Shown piece after piece: positions 49,175 to 58,439 of a stretch of 64,000 nt of DNA. The notes under the pieces were generated by a model. That model had not been told where the DNA came from. It did no database searches and was given only the letters and a program-made list of their open reading frames with translations. Source of the DNA: Olivibacter sitiensis DSM 17696 (GTDB lineage Bacteria; Bacteroidota; Bacteroidia; Sphingobacteriales; Sphingobacteriaceae); assembly GCF_000427965.1 (NCBI RefSeq), contig NZ_ATZA01000008.1:72920-136919 (forward strand), in the 5' to 3' direction. The first letter of the stretch is position 1; each line of letters begins with the position of its first letter. The position numbers were made by a program, and so were the translations under genes.

Positions 49175-51790
49175 TTATGGGAATTGCTGTATCAGGTTGG
49201 CTATCAATGCAGTCCATCCTGTTTGGTGGCTGGCACCCAAGCCTTTTCCCGTATCTCCATGAAAGTATTCGTTAAACAGGAGGTAGTCCTTAAAATGGGG
49301 GTCTGTTTGCATCTTTTCATTTTGGCCAAAGCAGGCACGTTTTCCCTCTTCGTCCCGTTTGAATATATGTATAATCCTATTGGTCAACGATGTAGAGATA
49401 TCTTTCAAGTTGTGTAGTTTACCGCTTCCTGTGGGATATTCCACCATATAGCTGTCGCCATAATACTGATAGAAATTCAGCAAACTCTGAATAATAAGGT
49501 AGTTGATGGGAATCCAAATGGGACCTCGCCAATTGCTATTGCCACCATAGGTATCGGTATCGCTTTCTCCCGGGGTATAGTGTACGGTGAATTTTTCGTT
49601 GCCTCTGGTAAATATATAAGGCTCTTTCTCATAGCATTTTGACAGGCTGCGAATTCCATAGTCGCTCAAAAACTCATGGCAGTCAAGCATGCGTTTTAAG
49701 ATCCGTTTCATTTTGCGTTTGTCTATTAAGCTGGCCATGTATTTTTCTCCGTTTCCTGTTCCCAAGAGGCTCGAAACGGTAGCCATGAGGTCGTTCCTGT
49801 TTCTGAGGTACCAAGATTTGCGTAGGTCCAATTGGGGTGACGCTTTTGCCTTTTTCTCCGAGATCACCTCGACGGCGAAGAGCGGGATCAAACCAACGAT
49901 GCTGCGCAACTTGAGGGGGATGGGAGGATTGTTTTCTATAGACAGCTCATCAAAGAAAAAGCCCTCTTCTTCATCCCACAGACCCATGTCGTCCGTTCCT
50001 GTGATATTGAGTATAGCGCTGGAAATGTGGATGAAGTGTTCGAAAAACTTGGAAGTCATATTGCCATATACGGGATTGTACTGGGCCAGTTCAAGCGAAA
50101 TATGCACCATATTGAGCGCGTACATGGCCATCCAGCTGGTGCCATCGGCCTGCTCGATGACAACGCCTTCGGGTAGGTCGCCCATATTACGGTCAAATAC
50201 TCCAATGTTATCCAAGCCCAAGAATCCTCCTGAAAAGATGTTCTTGTCGCGGTGGTCTTTGCGGTTCACCCACCAGGTAAAGTTGATGATGAGTTTTTGG
50301 AATATCGCTTCCAGAAAGGGAATGTCGCCTTTGCCCGTTACTTTTTTTTCCATGTTATACACCTCCCATGTAGCCCAGGCGTGTACTGGAGGATTGGTGT
50401 CTTCGAAGTTCCATTCGTAGGCGGGTATTTGTCCATTGGGGTGCATATACCATTCCTTGGTGAGCATCATGAGCTGTTGTTTTGCGAAGCGGGAGTCTAC
50501 CAAGGCCAAGCTCACGCAATGGAAGGCAAGGTCCCAACTAGCATACCAGGGAAATTCCCACTTGTCGGGCATGGAGATAATATCATGGTTGTTCAGGTGC
50601 TTCCAGTTGCTGTTTCTGCCACTGGCACGCGAACCCATGGGCAAGGGTCTGCCAGGGTCGCCGTCCAGCCACCTGTATACGTTGTAGTAGTAAAACTGCT
50701 TGTTCCACAGCAGCCCCGCTAGGGCCTGCCGGTGTATTCTTTTTTCATCTTCTGAATGGATGCTTGCCTGCAGTGGGGCATAGAACTCGTCGGTATGGCG
50801 CAAGCACTCTTGGAACGAGGTGTCGAAATCTTTAAAAGGTGTCTTTTGTGTGTCCCTGCAGAGGCGGAGGCGTATCGCGCAGGAGCTTCCCCCCTCCAGC
50901 TCCACGGTATAGAAAGCCGCTGCTTTGGTTCCCTGGGCGACTGGCTTTATCGCATTTTTGTCTTTTCGTACCACATAGTCGTGAAAAGCATCTTTGAAGT
51001 ACTTCTTGCCTTCATAGGGCTGTTGAAAACGCGCTAGGTTTGTTTCATTCTCGGTAAAGAGCCATGGTGCCGCTTGCTCCTGGTATAAGAAATAGTTAGC
51101 CATATGGGGATGTTCAATTTCCAGGTAGCCATCCTCTTTCTTTGATATGCTGCAAAGGGCTTTTTTTTCATATCCCCATGACCAGGTGTTCCTAAACCAA
51201 ACGGTAGGCAATATGCTCAAAGGTGCCTTTTCTTTGCCTCTGTTGTGGACCGTTATTTTGATCAAGATATCTTCTTGTGCTATTTTAGCATATTCGATAA
51301 AGATGTCGAAATAGGCATCATCTTCAAAGATGCCTGTATCCATGATTTCGTACTCGGGGTCCTTTTTGTCACGGTGGCGATTTTCCTCCACAAGTTTTTG
51401 ATAAGGGAAAGCCTGCTGTGGGTATTTGTACAGCATTTTCATGTATGAATGCGTAGGCGAGGAGTCTAAATAGTAGAAAAGTTCTTTGACATCTTCCCCA
51501 TGGTTGCCTTCGTTATTGCTTAGGCCGAAAAAGATTTCTTTCATAATGGAATCCCTGCCATTCCAGAAAGAAGGAGCGAAGCAAAGGAGCTGTTTGTCAT
51601 CGCATATACCACCAATTCCCTCTTCTCCCCATCTATAGGCCGTGCTTCTGGCCATATCGTGTGTGGTATAATTCCAGGCATTGCCGTCTTGGCTATAGTC
51701 TTCACGCACTGTTCCCCATTGGCGATTGGAAACGTAAGGTCCCCATTTTTTCCAGCCTTCTTCGGCAAGACGTCTAGTCTCTTCGTTCAT
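49175..51790 (-). CDS. Large GH63/MGH1-like glycoside hydrolase
   Basis: An 871-residue cytoplasmic protein starting MNEETRRLAEEGWKKWGPYVSNRQWGTVREDYS, the standard opening of a bacterial family related to GH63 (alpha/alpha-six barrel). Blocks such as KWEFPWYASWDLAFHCVSLALVD, YEWNFEDTNPPVHAWATWEVY and GGNSNWRGPIWIPINYLIIQSL carry the acidic residues of the barrel active site. The family acts on glucosides, perhaps glucosylglycerate or mannosylglycerate. No signal peptide is visible. I start at ATG 51790, matching relatives; an upstream ATG at 51814 is possible. Confidence 0.85.
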   Translation of the reverse strand: MNEETRRLAEEGWKKWGPYVSNRQWGTVREDYSQDGNAWNYTTHDMARSTAYRWGEEGIGGICDDKQLLCFAPSFWNGRDSIMKEIFFGLSNNEGNHGEDVKELFYYLDSSPTHSYMKMLYKYPQQAFPYQKLVEENRHRDKKDPEYEIMDTGIFEDDAYFDIFIEYAKIAQEDILIKITVHNRGKEKAPLSILPTVWFRNTWSWGYEKKALCSISKKEDGYLEIEHPHMANYFLYQEQAAPWLFTENETNLARFQQPYEGKKYFKDAFHDYVVRKDKNAIKPVAQGTKAAAFYTVELEGGSSCAIRLRLCRDTQKTPFKDFDTSFQECLRHTDEFYAPLQASIHSEDEKRIHRQALAGLLWNKQFYYYNVYRWLDGDPGRPLPMGSRASGRNSNWKHLNNHDIISMPDKWEFPWYASWDLAFHCVSLALVDSRFAKQQLMMLTKEWYMHPNGQIPAYEWNFEDTNPPVHAWATWEVYNMEKKVTGKGDIPFLEAIFQKLIINFTWWVNRKDHRDKNIFSGGFLGLDNIGVFDRNMGDLPEGVVIEQADGTSWMAMYALNMVHISLELAQYNPVYGNMTSKFFEHFIHISSAILNITGTDDMGLWDEEEGFFFDELSIENNPPIPLKLRSIVGLIPLFAVEVISEKKAKASPQLDLRKSWYLRNRNDLMATVSSLLGTGNGEKYMASLIDKRKMKRILKRMLDCHEFLSDYGIRSLSKCYEKEPYIFTRGNEKFTVHYTPGESDTDTYGGNSNWRGPIWIPINYLIIQSLLNFYQYYGDSYMVEYPTGSGKLHNLKDISTSLTNRIIHIFKRDEEGKRACFGQNEKMQTDPHFKDYLLFNEYFHGDTGKGLGASHQTGWTALIANLIQQFP

Positions 51791-52089
51791 ACATTTGGGT
51801 TTGGTAAAGGCCAAATGTATAAAAAAAGATTTTATTTCGTTTGGCGGGGCAAGGCGATGTCCACTTTATAGCGCTTCGGAAACTGCGAGCCTCTCCTTGA
51901 TAAATGTGGTGCATTGTCGTCCATCGCGCAGATTTATCCTTAAGTCAAAGGAACGCCCGCTGGATAAGGGCATTGAATGCGACTGTTAATTCGTGCGCCG
52001 TGTTTGATGTCTTTCTTTTTCATGATAGCTGTCATTTTTTTTGGCGCTCTGCGGGCTATTTTTGTAATAAAGCCTTTAGAACTTGATTT

Positions 52090-52545
52090 ATGGATACTAT
52101 ACTCGTGCCTACCGATTTTTCAAACAGCTCTGCGTCCACTATTCGTTTTGCTGTTGACCTAGCCAATAAGATGATGGCAAAACTTCGCTTTGTATACGTG
52201 CAAGGGGAAGAACAGGCCGAGAGGACGGAACTCCCGAGCCCTAAGGCTGCTCCCTTAGGGAAACAAATAGAGGTGGCCCGATACCTAAGTCATATGAAAG
52301 ATTACGTGGAGCAGGTGCTTCGTGATGCGGGCAACGTGGTAACGACATCTTATACCTATGCTCTTCTGAAAGGCAGCACGGCATATGAAGCGGTGTTGGA
52401 CTATGTGGAAGAACACGTAGACGTGAAATACATCGTGATGGGGAGCCATCACGGAGCTACAGGAGAAAGAAACCTGATGTTGGGAAAAGATACCAACCAG
52501 CTTATTGCTAAATCTCGTATTCCAGTCATCGCCGTAAGTGAATGA
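52090..52545 (+). CDS. Universal stress protein (UspA family)
   Basis: A 151-residue single-domain Usp protein. The start MDTILVPTDFSNSSASTIRFAVDLANKM is the strand-1 and helix-1 core, and the end KYIVMGSHHGATGERNLMLGKDTNQLIAKSRIPVIAVSE carries the ATP-binding G-x2-G-x9-G-(S/T) type segment, here with less typical spacing. Members help survival under stress and starvation. It is a single gene with no evident operon. Confidence 0.9.
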   Translation: MDTILVPTDFSNSSASTIRFAVDLANKMMAKLRFVYVQGEEQAERTELPSPKAAPLGKQIEVARYLSHMKDYVEQVLRDAGNVVTTSYTYALLKGSTAYEAVLDYVEEHVDVKYIVMGSHHGATGERNLMLGKDTNQLIAKSRIPVIAVSE

Positions 52546-52725
52546 GCAGCTGCCGCGCTTCCCTGTTTTTTATTTAAGCCGTTTGCATATCTCGATTAAA
52601 CTTTTTACCTTGCCATGGGTCTAACCAATTGATCAACAGTACGGGTATATTTAATAGTTATACAAATGTGGATAACAATGGGGTCACTTATGTGCTCCAG
52701 AGCTATTCTGAACTAAGCGGCAGGT

Positions 52726-54237
52726 ATGAAGTGGAGCGGTTTACTTATAGCTTTTTTATGTGTCACAATTTTCGCCGCTTGCGATAAGGAGGAGCTGGTA
52801 AACGATCCCTATGCCGATGTGCCTGCTTCGGGTACCCGTATTGAGAAATCGCTCGATTCCATTTTTCTCTATGCATATGAGACTTATCTTTGGAATGATG
52901 CACTACCCTCCTATAGCACTTTCAATCCGCGCAATTTCAAGGGTGCCGACTCTGAAGAACTGCCCATTTTGAATAGAGAGCTCTATGCCCTCAGCCAGGT
53001 AGCCATGAACCAGCAAACAAGTGCCCCCTACGAAAGCGCCTTATATGCAGGCTTTCCCAAATATTCTTCAATACAGCCTCTTATTGCTTCAATCACTTCG
53101 GGAAGCTCTATAGATGCAACCCGCAATGATCTGGGACTTGTTTTGGCTTCTTCTGGCAGAAAGATTTACGTTCAGCAAGTTTTGCCAGGATCACCCGCAG
53201 AACGGGCGGGCCTTGCCCGCGGACAAGAAGTGCTTTCCATAAACGGACAGACGGCGGCGGCATCTACTACCTTGGATCAATCCGCGCTAGTGCTTACGGT
53301 AAAACAGGCAAATGGTAGTGAGAAAACGTATGCACTCACCAGTGCCGACTATCAAAGTAGCGCATTATACAAGTACAAGACGCTGAATAAAAAGGCGAGT
53401 GGCGTAGGTTACATGGCGCTTGGTCCATTTTCACGTTTGGCTCAAGTGCAGCCAGAACTTGATACGGCCTTTGCGAAATTTGCGAAGGAAAAAATCAATA
53501 CACTGGTGATCGACCTTCGCTATAGTGATGCGGGCTATATCGAGACGGCGGAATATTTGGCTAATCTCATTGCGCCAAGTTCCATTAATACGCAATTGAT
53601 GTACGCCAAACAATTCAACAGCCAAATGCAAGAAGGGAGAGCAAGCATCTTAAAAAATCAACCTTACTATGACGCAAATGGTGATCTGACGTACCTCGAT
53701 GGTCGTATAGCTACGTTGTACGATGTGGATTACTCTCTATCGGGCAATCGGGTATTGTTTGACAAAAAAGGTGAGTTGGAGACTGTAAAGCAAGTGTATT
53801 TTGTGGTTGGAGGCAATACATCTTCTACCGGCGAAATGCTTATCAATATTTTGAAACCTTATGTGGATGTAACATTGGTGGGAAGCGACACTTATGGCAG
53901 TCCAGTGGGTTCCTTAGCTATCAACATAGACCAGTATACACTCTACTTGAGCAATTTTCAGGTCAAGAATGCCAACGGTGAAGGAGATTACTTCATGGGA
54001 ATGAAGGCCGATCTAGCCGCATCTGATGATGTGTCGCACGATTGGGGCGATCCGGAGGAGGAGTGCTTGGCCACTATATTGGCCTCTTTGGGTGTGTCTA
54101 GTGAAACGCAAGTAAAGCGGTTATTTGCAAGGCAACAGCAGCATAATGGTGTGCTGACGCTCAAGACAAAAGAGGATAACGAAAAGGGATTCGCGGCATT
54201 TGTTGGGGCTATTGAGAATAGGTTGAAATTGAAGTAG
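52726..54237 (+). CDS. S41-family C-terminal processing-type protease, lipoprotein
   Basis: A 503-residue protein with a lipoprotein signal ending TIFAAC (Cys19). Residues about 25-110 are a helical N-terminal domain, about 135-205 a PDZ domain (VQQVLPGSPAERAGLARGQEVLSINGQTA). The S41 catalytic domain follows with VIDLRYSDAGYIETAEYLANL and the serine motif GGNTSSTGEMLINIL. This group cuts C-terminal or unfolded segments in the envelope. The catalytic lysine side is less clear by eye. It stands alone. Confidence 0.88.
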   Translation: MKWSGLLIAFLCVTIFAACDKEELVNDPYADVPASGTRIEKSLDSIFLYAYETYLWNDALPSYSTFNPRNFKGADSEELPILNRELYALSQVAMNQQTSAPYESALYAGFPKYSSIQPLIASITSGSSIDATRNDLGLVLASSGRKIYVQQVLPGSPAERAGLARGQEVLSINGQTAAASTTLDQSALVLTVKQANGSEKTYALTSADYQSSALYKYKTLNKKASGVGYMALGPFSRLAQVQPELDTAFAKFAKEKINTLVIDLRYSDAGYIETAEYLANLIAPSSINTQLMYAKQFNSQMQEGRASILKNQPYYDANGDLTYLDGRIATLYDVDYSLSGNRVLFDKKGELETVKQVYFVVGGNTSSTGEMLINILKPYVDVTLVGSDTYGSPVGSLAINIDQYTLYLSNFQVKNANGEGDYFMGMKADLAASDDVSHDWGDPEEECLATILASLGVSSETQVKRLFARQQQHNGVLTLKTKEDNEKGFAAFVGAIENRLKLK

Positions 54238-54252
54238 ATTTTAAATATTTCC

Positions 54253-54260
54253 TATCTTTG
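54253..54260 (+). promoter_or_regulatory. -7 box directly before arfB, with TTG 21 nt upstream
   Basis: TATCTTTG ends 5 bp before the ATG at 54266. A TTG with 21 nt spacing lies upstream, within the end of the protease gene, fitting the -33/-7 layout. Confidence 0.55.
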
Positions 54261-54265
54261 TCCAT

Positions 54266-54682
54266 ATGGGCTCTTTGCGTTTCTCTCCAGATCAATTCAA
54301 GCCGTACATTAGTTATGTCACTTCACGTAGTGGCGGTAGCGGCGGGCAAAACGTGAACAAGGTGGAAACCAAGGTTACTCTGTTGTTTGCCTTTAGGGAT
54401 TTTCCGGGATTCTCAGGGGAGGAAAAAGAACGTATTGCACTGAAGTTGGCGTCACGAATATCCTCGCAAGATGGCCTGTTACATGTGACTTCGCAAGAAA
54501 CGAGAAGTCAGCTGGAAAACAAGGAGCGTGCGACACAGGTACTAATACATTTATTGGAAAGAGCACTGTATGTGCCTAAACAACGCAAGGCCATTAAACT
54601 GAGCAAAGCGGCTAAGCAAAAGAGATTGGACAACAAAAGAAAACAGGCCTTGAAAAAAATTGATAGGCAGTTTAGATTTTGA
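54266..54682 (+). CDS. arfB: Alternative ribosome-rescue factor, peptidyl-tRNA hydrolase ArfB
   Basis: A 138-residue protein with the release-factor GGQ motif at residues 26-28 in TSRSGGSGGQNVNKVETKV. Its C-terminal tail is rich in lysine and arginine (KLSKAAKQKRLDNKRKQALKK), as needed to reach into the mRNA channel of stalled ribosomes. Length matches ArfB/YaeJ and not a full release factor. It frees ribosomes stuck on messages without a stop codon. It is preceded by its own promoter. Confidence 0.93.
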   Translation: MGSLRFSPDQFKPYISYVTSRSGGSGGQNVNKVETKVTLLFAFRDFPGFSGEEKERIALKLASRISSQDGLLHVTSQETRSQLENKERATQVLIHLLERALYVPKQRKAIKLSKAAKQKRLDNKRKQALKKIDRQFRF

Positions 54683-54772
54683 TGTAATAGCAAATGAACA
54701 AACAATGTTTTTAAGGGAAAGCTAGCCCACTGCAAGGTGTTTATCTCACTTGCATATAAAAGGCAATTTATA

Positions 54773-54780
54773 TAAGTTTG
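54773..54780 (+). promoter_or_regulatory. -7 box directly before the GH20 gene
   Basis: TAAGTTTG, an exact TAnnTTTG match, with a TTG about 20 nt upstream. It ends 4 bp before the first ATG (54785) and 13 bp before the second (54794). Confidence 0.55.
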
Positions 54781-54784
54781 GCCT

Positions 54785-57085
54785 ATGCCAAATATGAAAA
54801 GAATCGCCAAACTCACACTGTATGTTTTTATAAGCATTTGGAGTTCTAAAACTACTTCAGCGCAAGGCATCACCCATCGTCCTCTGGGACTGCCTCTTAT
54901 ACCTTATCCACAGGAAGTGACTCAAGGAAGAGGTAGTTATGTGTTTCCTTTAAAGAAAGTTGATTACCTAGTGGATGATTCCGTTTTTTTTTCGAACGAA
55001 ATAGCTTACCTAAGACAATTGTTTCCTAATCGGGCTGTCTATCATGCGGTCAATAGGTCAAAGGCGGAGCTTGTCCTGAAGCGGGATCAAAGCATTGCGG
55101 AAGATGCCTATCAATTGAAGATTGGCGGCGATGGTGTTGTCTTGTCTGCCAGCACCCCAAAGGGCATGTTCAGTGCTTTGCAGACCTTGAGGCAATTGCT
55201 TCCCATAGGGGGCAACCAAATATCGCTTCCTTTTTTGGCCATTAAAGATTATCCTTCTTATGAATGGCGCGGCATGGAGCTGGATGTAGCACGCCATTTT
55301 TTCTCGAAGGAGTACCTGCTGAAATTTATAGACTTGTTGGCGCTTTATAAGTTCAACAAATTGCACTTGCACCTGACAGACGATCAAGGTTGGCGACTGG
55401 AAATCAAGAAATATCCCAAATTGGTAGAGCAGGGCGCATGGCGTAGGTTCAACAACCAGGATTCGGCTTGTATTGCGAAGTCTAAGGACAATCCCAATTT
55501 TGCGATTGAACCCGAGCACATCCGTATGCGTGATGGCCAAGAAGAATATGGCGGATATTATTCCCAGGAGGATATGAAAGAAATCATCGCCTATGCCATG
55601 AGCAGGCATGTGGAAATCATCCCCGAAATAGATATGCCTGGTCACATGATGGTGGCTACTCAAGCCTATCCCGAGTTGACCGATGGCGTTGAAGCAGGTT
55701 GGGGAAAGCAATTCTCTGTGCCCATCTGCCCTTGCAAGGAAGAAACGTTTGATTTTGTAGAAGGTGTATTGCAAGAGGTGACCGATTTGTTTCCCAGCAA
55801 ATACATCCATATAGGAGCAGATGAAGTAGAAAAAAGTACATGGGCACAATCGGACAAATGCAAGTTGCTTATGCAAAAGGAGGGTATGACTGATCTGCAC
55901 GATTTGCAAAGTTATTTCGTCAATCGGGTGAATCGCTTTATTCAATCCAGAGGTAAAAGGACGATTGCATGGGACGAGGTACTGGACGGTGGTGCCGACT
56001 CTTCCATTACCGTGATGTATTGGCGGGGATGGGTAAAGGATGCTCCCTTGAAGGCGGTCACGGCCAACCATGAGGTGATTATGACACCCACCAATCCTTT
56101 GTATTTTGACTATTTGCCCAATAAAAGTACCTTGAGCAGCGTGTACCACTTGAAAGTTGTGGCCGACGATATACCATTGACACTTAGTGGGCAAATCAAG
56201 GGCGCTCAGGCCAACGTTTGGACAGAGATGATTCCTTCTCGCGCCAGGTTGGAATTTATGATACTGCCTAGGATGACCGCTTTGGCTGAGCGGGTGTGGA
56301 CGGAGAAGGCGCTTTATGAAAGCTATCAACGCCGTTTGTTGTTGCATTATCCGATGTGGGATGCAATGGGTATCAAATACCGTTTGCCCGACCTTTCGGG
56401 TTTTACGGACAGGCAAGTGCTGATTGACGGAAGTGCCGACCTGAAAGTGATCAATCCACTCGAATCTGCTCAGGTGTATTATACCATGGATGGAAGTATA
56501 CCTACACAAGCAAGCCAGGTAATGGATGGGAAGATTAAGATAGATCGACCGTTGAAAGTGCGATTTGCTACCATATCGAGCAAGGGTGCAAAAAGTGAAC
56601 TCTATGAAGTAGAATATCGCGCTGCAACATGGAAAAAGGCGGTACAAAATCTTGGTTATAGGCCAAAACCAGGGCTAAAGGCTAGCTTGTATGGGGGGAG
56701 TTTTGCGAGCACTAAAGCCATGACCGGTGAGGTGGTCAGAACAATGGTGCTTCCTAACGTGCATTTAGATGATACCATTAAGCTGCCTGCTTTTGGTGCT
56801 CGCATTAGGGGGTACTTGCGGGTTCCGCACAAGGACATTTACAGCTTTTACTTCACCTGCGATGATGGGGGAGTATTGGAGATAGCTGGCGAGTTGGTGG
56901 TCGACAATGACGGGCAGCATTCGGCCGTTGAGAAAAGTGGGCAGATCGCTTTGGACAAGGGCTATCATGCCTTTTCGGTAGATTTTATAGAGGCTGGGGG
57001 AGGATTTGCCCTAAAACTGGCCTATAGCGTGAATGGCGGCGAGGTGAAGCAAGTGCCCGATAGTTGGTTCTACCATGAAGATTGA
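54785..57085 (+). CDS. Beta-N-acetylhexosaminidase (GH20)
   Basis: A 766-residue exported enzyme that removes terminal N-acetylhexosamine. A signal peptide comes first (KLTLYVFISIWSSKTTSA). Then the GH20b helper domain, the TIM barrel with WRGMELDVARHFFSKEYLLKFIDLLALYKFNKLHLHLTDDQGWRLEIKKYP, and the catalytic pair Asp346-Glu347 in IHIGADEVEKSTW (numbered from 54785). A chitobiase-like C-terminal domain and a PA14-like end (YSFYFTCDDGGVLEIAGELVVDNDG) follow. The ATG at 54794 is an equally good start. It overlaps the EcsC gene by 11 bp. Confidence 0.93.
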   Translation: MPNMKRIAKLTLYVFISIWSSKTTSAQGITHRPLGLPLIPYPQEVTQGRGSYVFPLKKVDYLVDDSVFFSNEIAYLRQLFPNRAVYHAVNRSKAELVLKRDQSIAEDAYQLKIGGDGVVLSASTPKGMFSALQTLRQLLPIGGNQISLPFLAIKDYPSYEWRGMELDVARHFFSKEYLLKFIDLLALYKFNKLHLHLTDDQGWRLEIKKYPKLVEQGAWRRFNNQDSACIAKSKDNPNFAIEPEHIRMRDGQEEYGGYYSQEDMKEIIAYAMSRHVEIIPEIDMPGHMMVATQAYPELTDGVEAGWGKQFSVPICPCKEETFDFVEGVLQEVTDLFPSKYIHIGADEVEKSTWAQSDKCKLLMQKEGMTDLHDLQSYFVNRVNRFIQSRGKRTIAWDEVLDGGADSSITVMYWRGWVKDAPLKAVTANHEVIMTPTNPLYFDYLPNKSTLSSVYHLKVVADDIPLTLSGQIKGAQANVWTEMIPSRARLEFMILPRMTALAERVWTEKALYESYQRRLLLHYPMWDAMGIKYRLPDLSGFTDRQVLIDGSADLKVINPLESAQVYYTMDGSIPTQASQVMDGKIKIDRPLKVRFATISSKGAKSELYEVEYRAATWKKAVQNLGYRPKPGLKASLYGGSFASTKAMTGEVVRTMVLPNVHLDDTIKLPAFGARIRGYLRVPHKDIYSFYFTCDDGGVLEIAGELVVDNDGQHSAVEKSGQIALDKGYHAFSVDFIEAGGGFALKLAYSVNGGEVKQVPDSWFYHED

Positions 57086-57845
57086 ACTTCCTATGCAAGA
57101 TCCATTGATAGATGATGAGGCTTATTTGGCCAAGCTGAAGCAGGAATTGAGACAGTGGATGAAAGCACAGGAAAAAGGTCCGACTTTGATGGACAAGTGG
57201 GCATCCAAGACACAGGCCAAAATGAACAGCTATATTCCCACCAAGGTTCATGTGGCGATTACCGTAGCGATACAACAAATGGTGAAAGCGGTGCTATTCG
57301 GCTCCCAATTCACCAATCAAAAGCCTTTAAGGGACAAAGGATTGATCTATCGCGAGTTGATGGCCAAAAAGAAGATGAAAGCGTATAGGCAGGTAGCGAC
57401 GATAGAGGGCGGAGTTACAGGAGCTGGAGGCCTGTTGATGGGCATGGCGGACTTTCCTCTCTTCTTTTCTATTAAGATGAAGATGCTCTTTGAGCTAGCA
57501 GCAGTCTATGGCTATGATACCAAAGACTATAAGGAACGATTGTATTTATTGTATATTTTTCAGCTGGCCTTTTCCAGCAAAGAAGAATCGACCAGAGTCT
57601 ATCACAAAATCCTACGTTGGGAAAGTATAATGGATAGCCTGCCAATGGATATCAATGAATTTGATTGGTACACTTTTCAGCAGCAATACCGCGACTACCT
57701 CGACATTGCAAAACTGGCTCAGTTGATCCCTGTGGTGGGAGCATTCGTGGGAGTAGTGGTCAATTACCGTTTGATAGGAAAATTGGCGGACACCGCGAAA
57801 CAGGCTTTTCGGTATCGTTTGCTACAAGGTAAGGACTTCAAATAG
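57075..57845 (+). CDS. EcsC-family protein
   Basis: A 256-residue protein with the EcsC domain pattern: KMNSYIPTKVHVAITVAIQQMVKAVLFGSQF, then VATIEGGVTGAGGLLMGMADFPLFFSIKMKMLFELAAVYGYD, and a C-terminal hydrophobic region LAQLIPVVGAFVGVVVNYRLIGKLADTAKQAFRYR. EcsC was named from the Bacillus Ecs locus; its function is unclear. It starts within the GH20 gene, so translation is probably coupled. The glycine- and alanine-rich helices suggest membrane contact. Confidence 0.88.
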   Translation: MKIELPMQDPLIDDEAYLAKLKQELRQWMKAQEKGPTLMDKWASKTQAKMNSYIPTKVHVAITVAIQQMVKAVLFGSQFTNQKPLRDKGLIYRELMAKKKMKAYRQVATIEGGVTGAGGLLMGMADFPLFFSIKMKMLFELAAVYGYDTKDYKERLYLLYIFQLAFSSKEESTRVYHKILRWESIMDSLPMDINEFDWYTFQQQYRDYLDIAKLAQLIPVVGAFVGVVVNYRLIGKLADTAKQAFRYRLLQGKDFK

Positions 57846-57906
57846 TAGTTTCAAGATAGGGGTACAAAAGCGGATTGGACTAGCGCATTCTTTTTCTCTA
57901 AAAAAA

Positions 57907-57937
57907 TTTGGCAGAAAGAAAAAAGACACTACATTTG
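57907..57937 (+). promoter_or_regulatory. Consensus promoter of tRNA-Phe
   Basis: TTTG at 57907-57910 and TACATTTG at 57930-57937 are separated by exactly 19 nt, the textbook Bacteroidota -33/-7 arrangement, 36 bp before the tRNA. Confidence 0.8.
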
Positions 57938-57973
57938 CATTCCCAAAACAAAGCTAATGGCCGTTTTGGATTG

Positions 57974-58046
57974 GGTACCATAGCTCAGTTGGTAGAGCAA
58001 AGGACTGAAAATCCTTGTGTCCCTGGTTCGAATCCAGGTGGTACCA
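57974..58046 (+). tRNA. tRNA-Phe (GAA)
   Basis: All arms fold: acceptor GGTACCA with TGGTACC, D arm GCTC-AGTTGGTA-GAGC, anticodon stem AAGGA/TCCTT with loop CTGAAAA (anticodon GAA), T arm CCTGG-TTCGAAT-CCAGG. 73 nt, and the CCA end is not encoded (CA follows the discriminator A). Confidence 0.97.
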
Positions 58047-58054
58047 CAGAGTTT

Positions 58055-58088
58055 AAAAAGGTCTTTTTCAAGCGAAAAGGCCTTTTTT
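58055..58088 (+). terminator. Terminator after tRNA-Phe
   Basis: AAAAAGGTCTTTTTC pairs with GAAAAGGCCTTTTT around a short AAGC loop, and T residues follow. It lies 9 bp after the tRNA. Confidence 0.85.
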
Positions 58089-58265
58089 GTTGTTACAAAG
58101 CTTTTTCTTGAGCTTTGTCTTCGGTGGATAGGACGACCGTCCTTGACGACATTTTCATAAATTTTTGTTGAACTTGATGTAAGTGGGGTTACAAATAGGT
58201 TACAGTTTTTTTAAAGCTCCAAACCTGCCATAACAGGACGTTAAATCATCCCGCTTGCGTCCTAA

Positions 58266-58439
58266 AGAAAACAACAGATCAAGGATGGCATTGCCCGGGG
58301 AGTTCCCATTGGGAGAATGATAAGTCCCGAAGAGATCGCGCAGTCCGTACTGTACCTTGCTTCACCCGTATCATCGGCACAGATAGGCACGGAAATCATC
58401 GTGGATGGTGGGATGCTGATTTTCACCCTTTCTTTTTGA
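58266..58439 (+). pseudogene. C-terminal remnant of a short-chain dehydrogenase
   Basis: The frame reads GIARGVPIGRMISPEEIAQS then VLYLASPVSSAQIGTEIIVDGGM and ends LIFTLSF. This is the conserved last block of an SDR (P-I-G-R-M, Y-L-A-S, V-D-G-G-M). No catalytic or nucleotide-binding part precedes it; a stop lies just before. The last residues come from the opposite gene's 3' end, so it is a fossil end of a lost gene. Confidence 0.8.

Noticed and set aside
55058..56647. 529-residue open frame antisense to the hexosaminidase
   Set aside because: It is rich in His, Cys and Gln, has no domain, and lies wholly opposite a clear GH20 gene; it is a codon-bias shadow.
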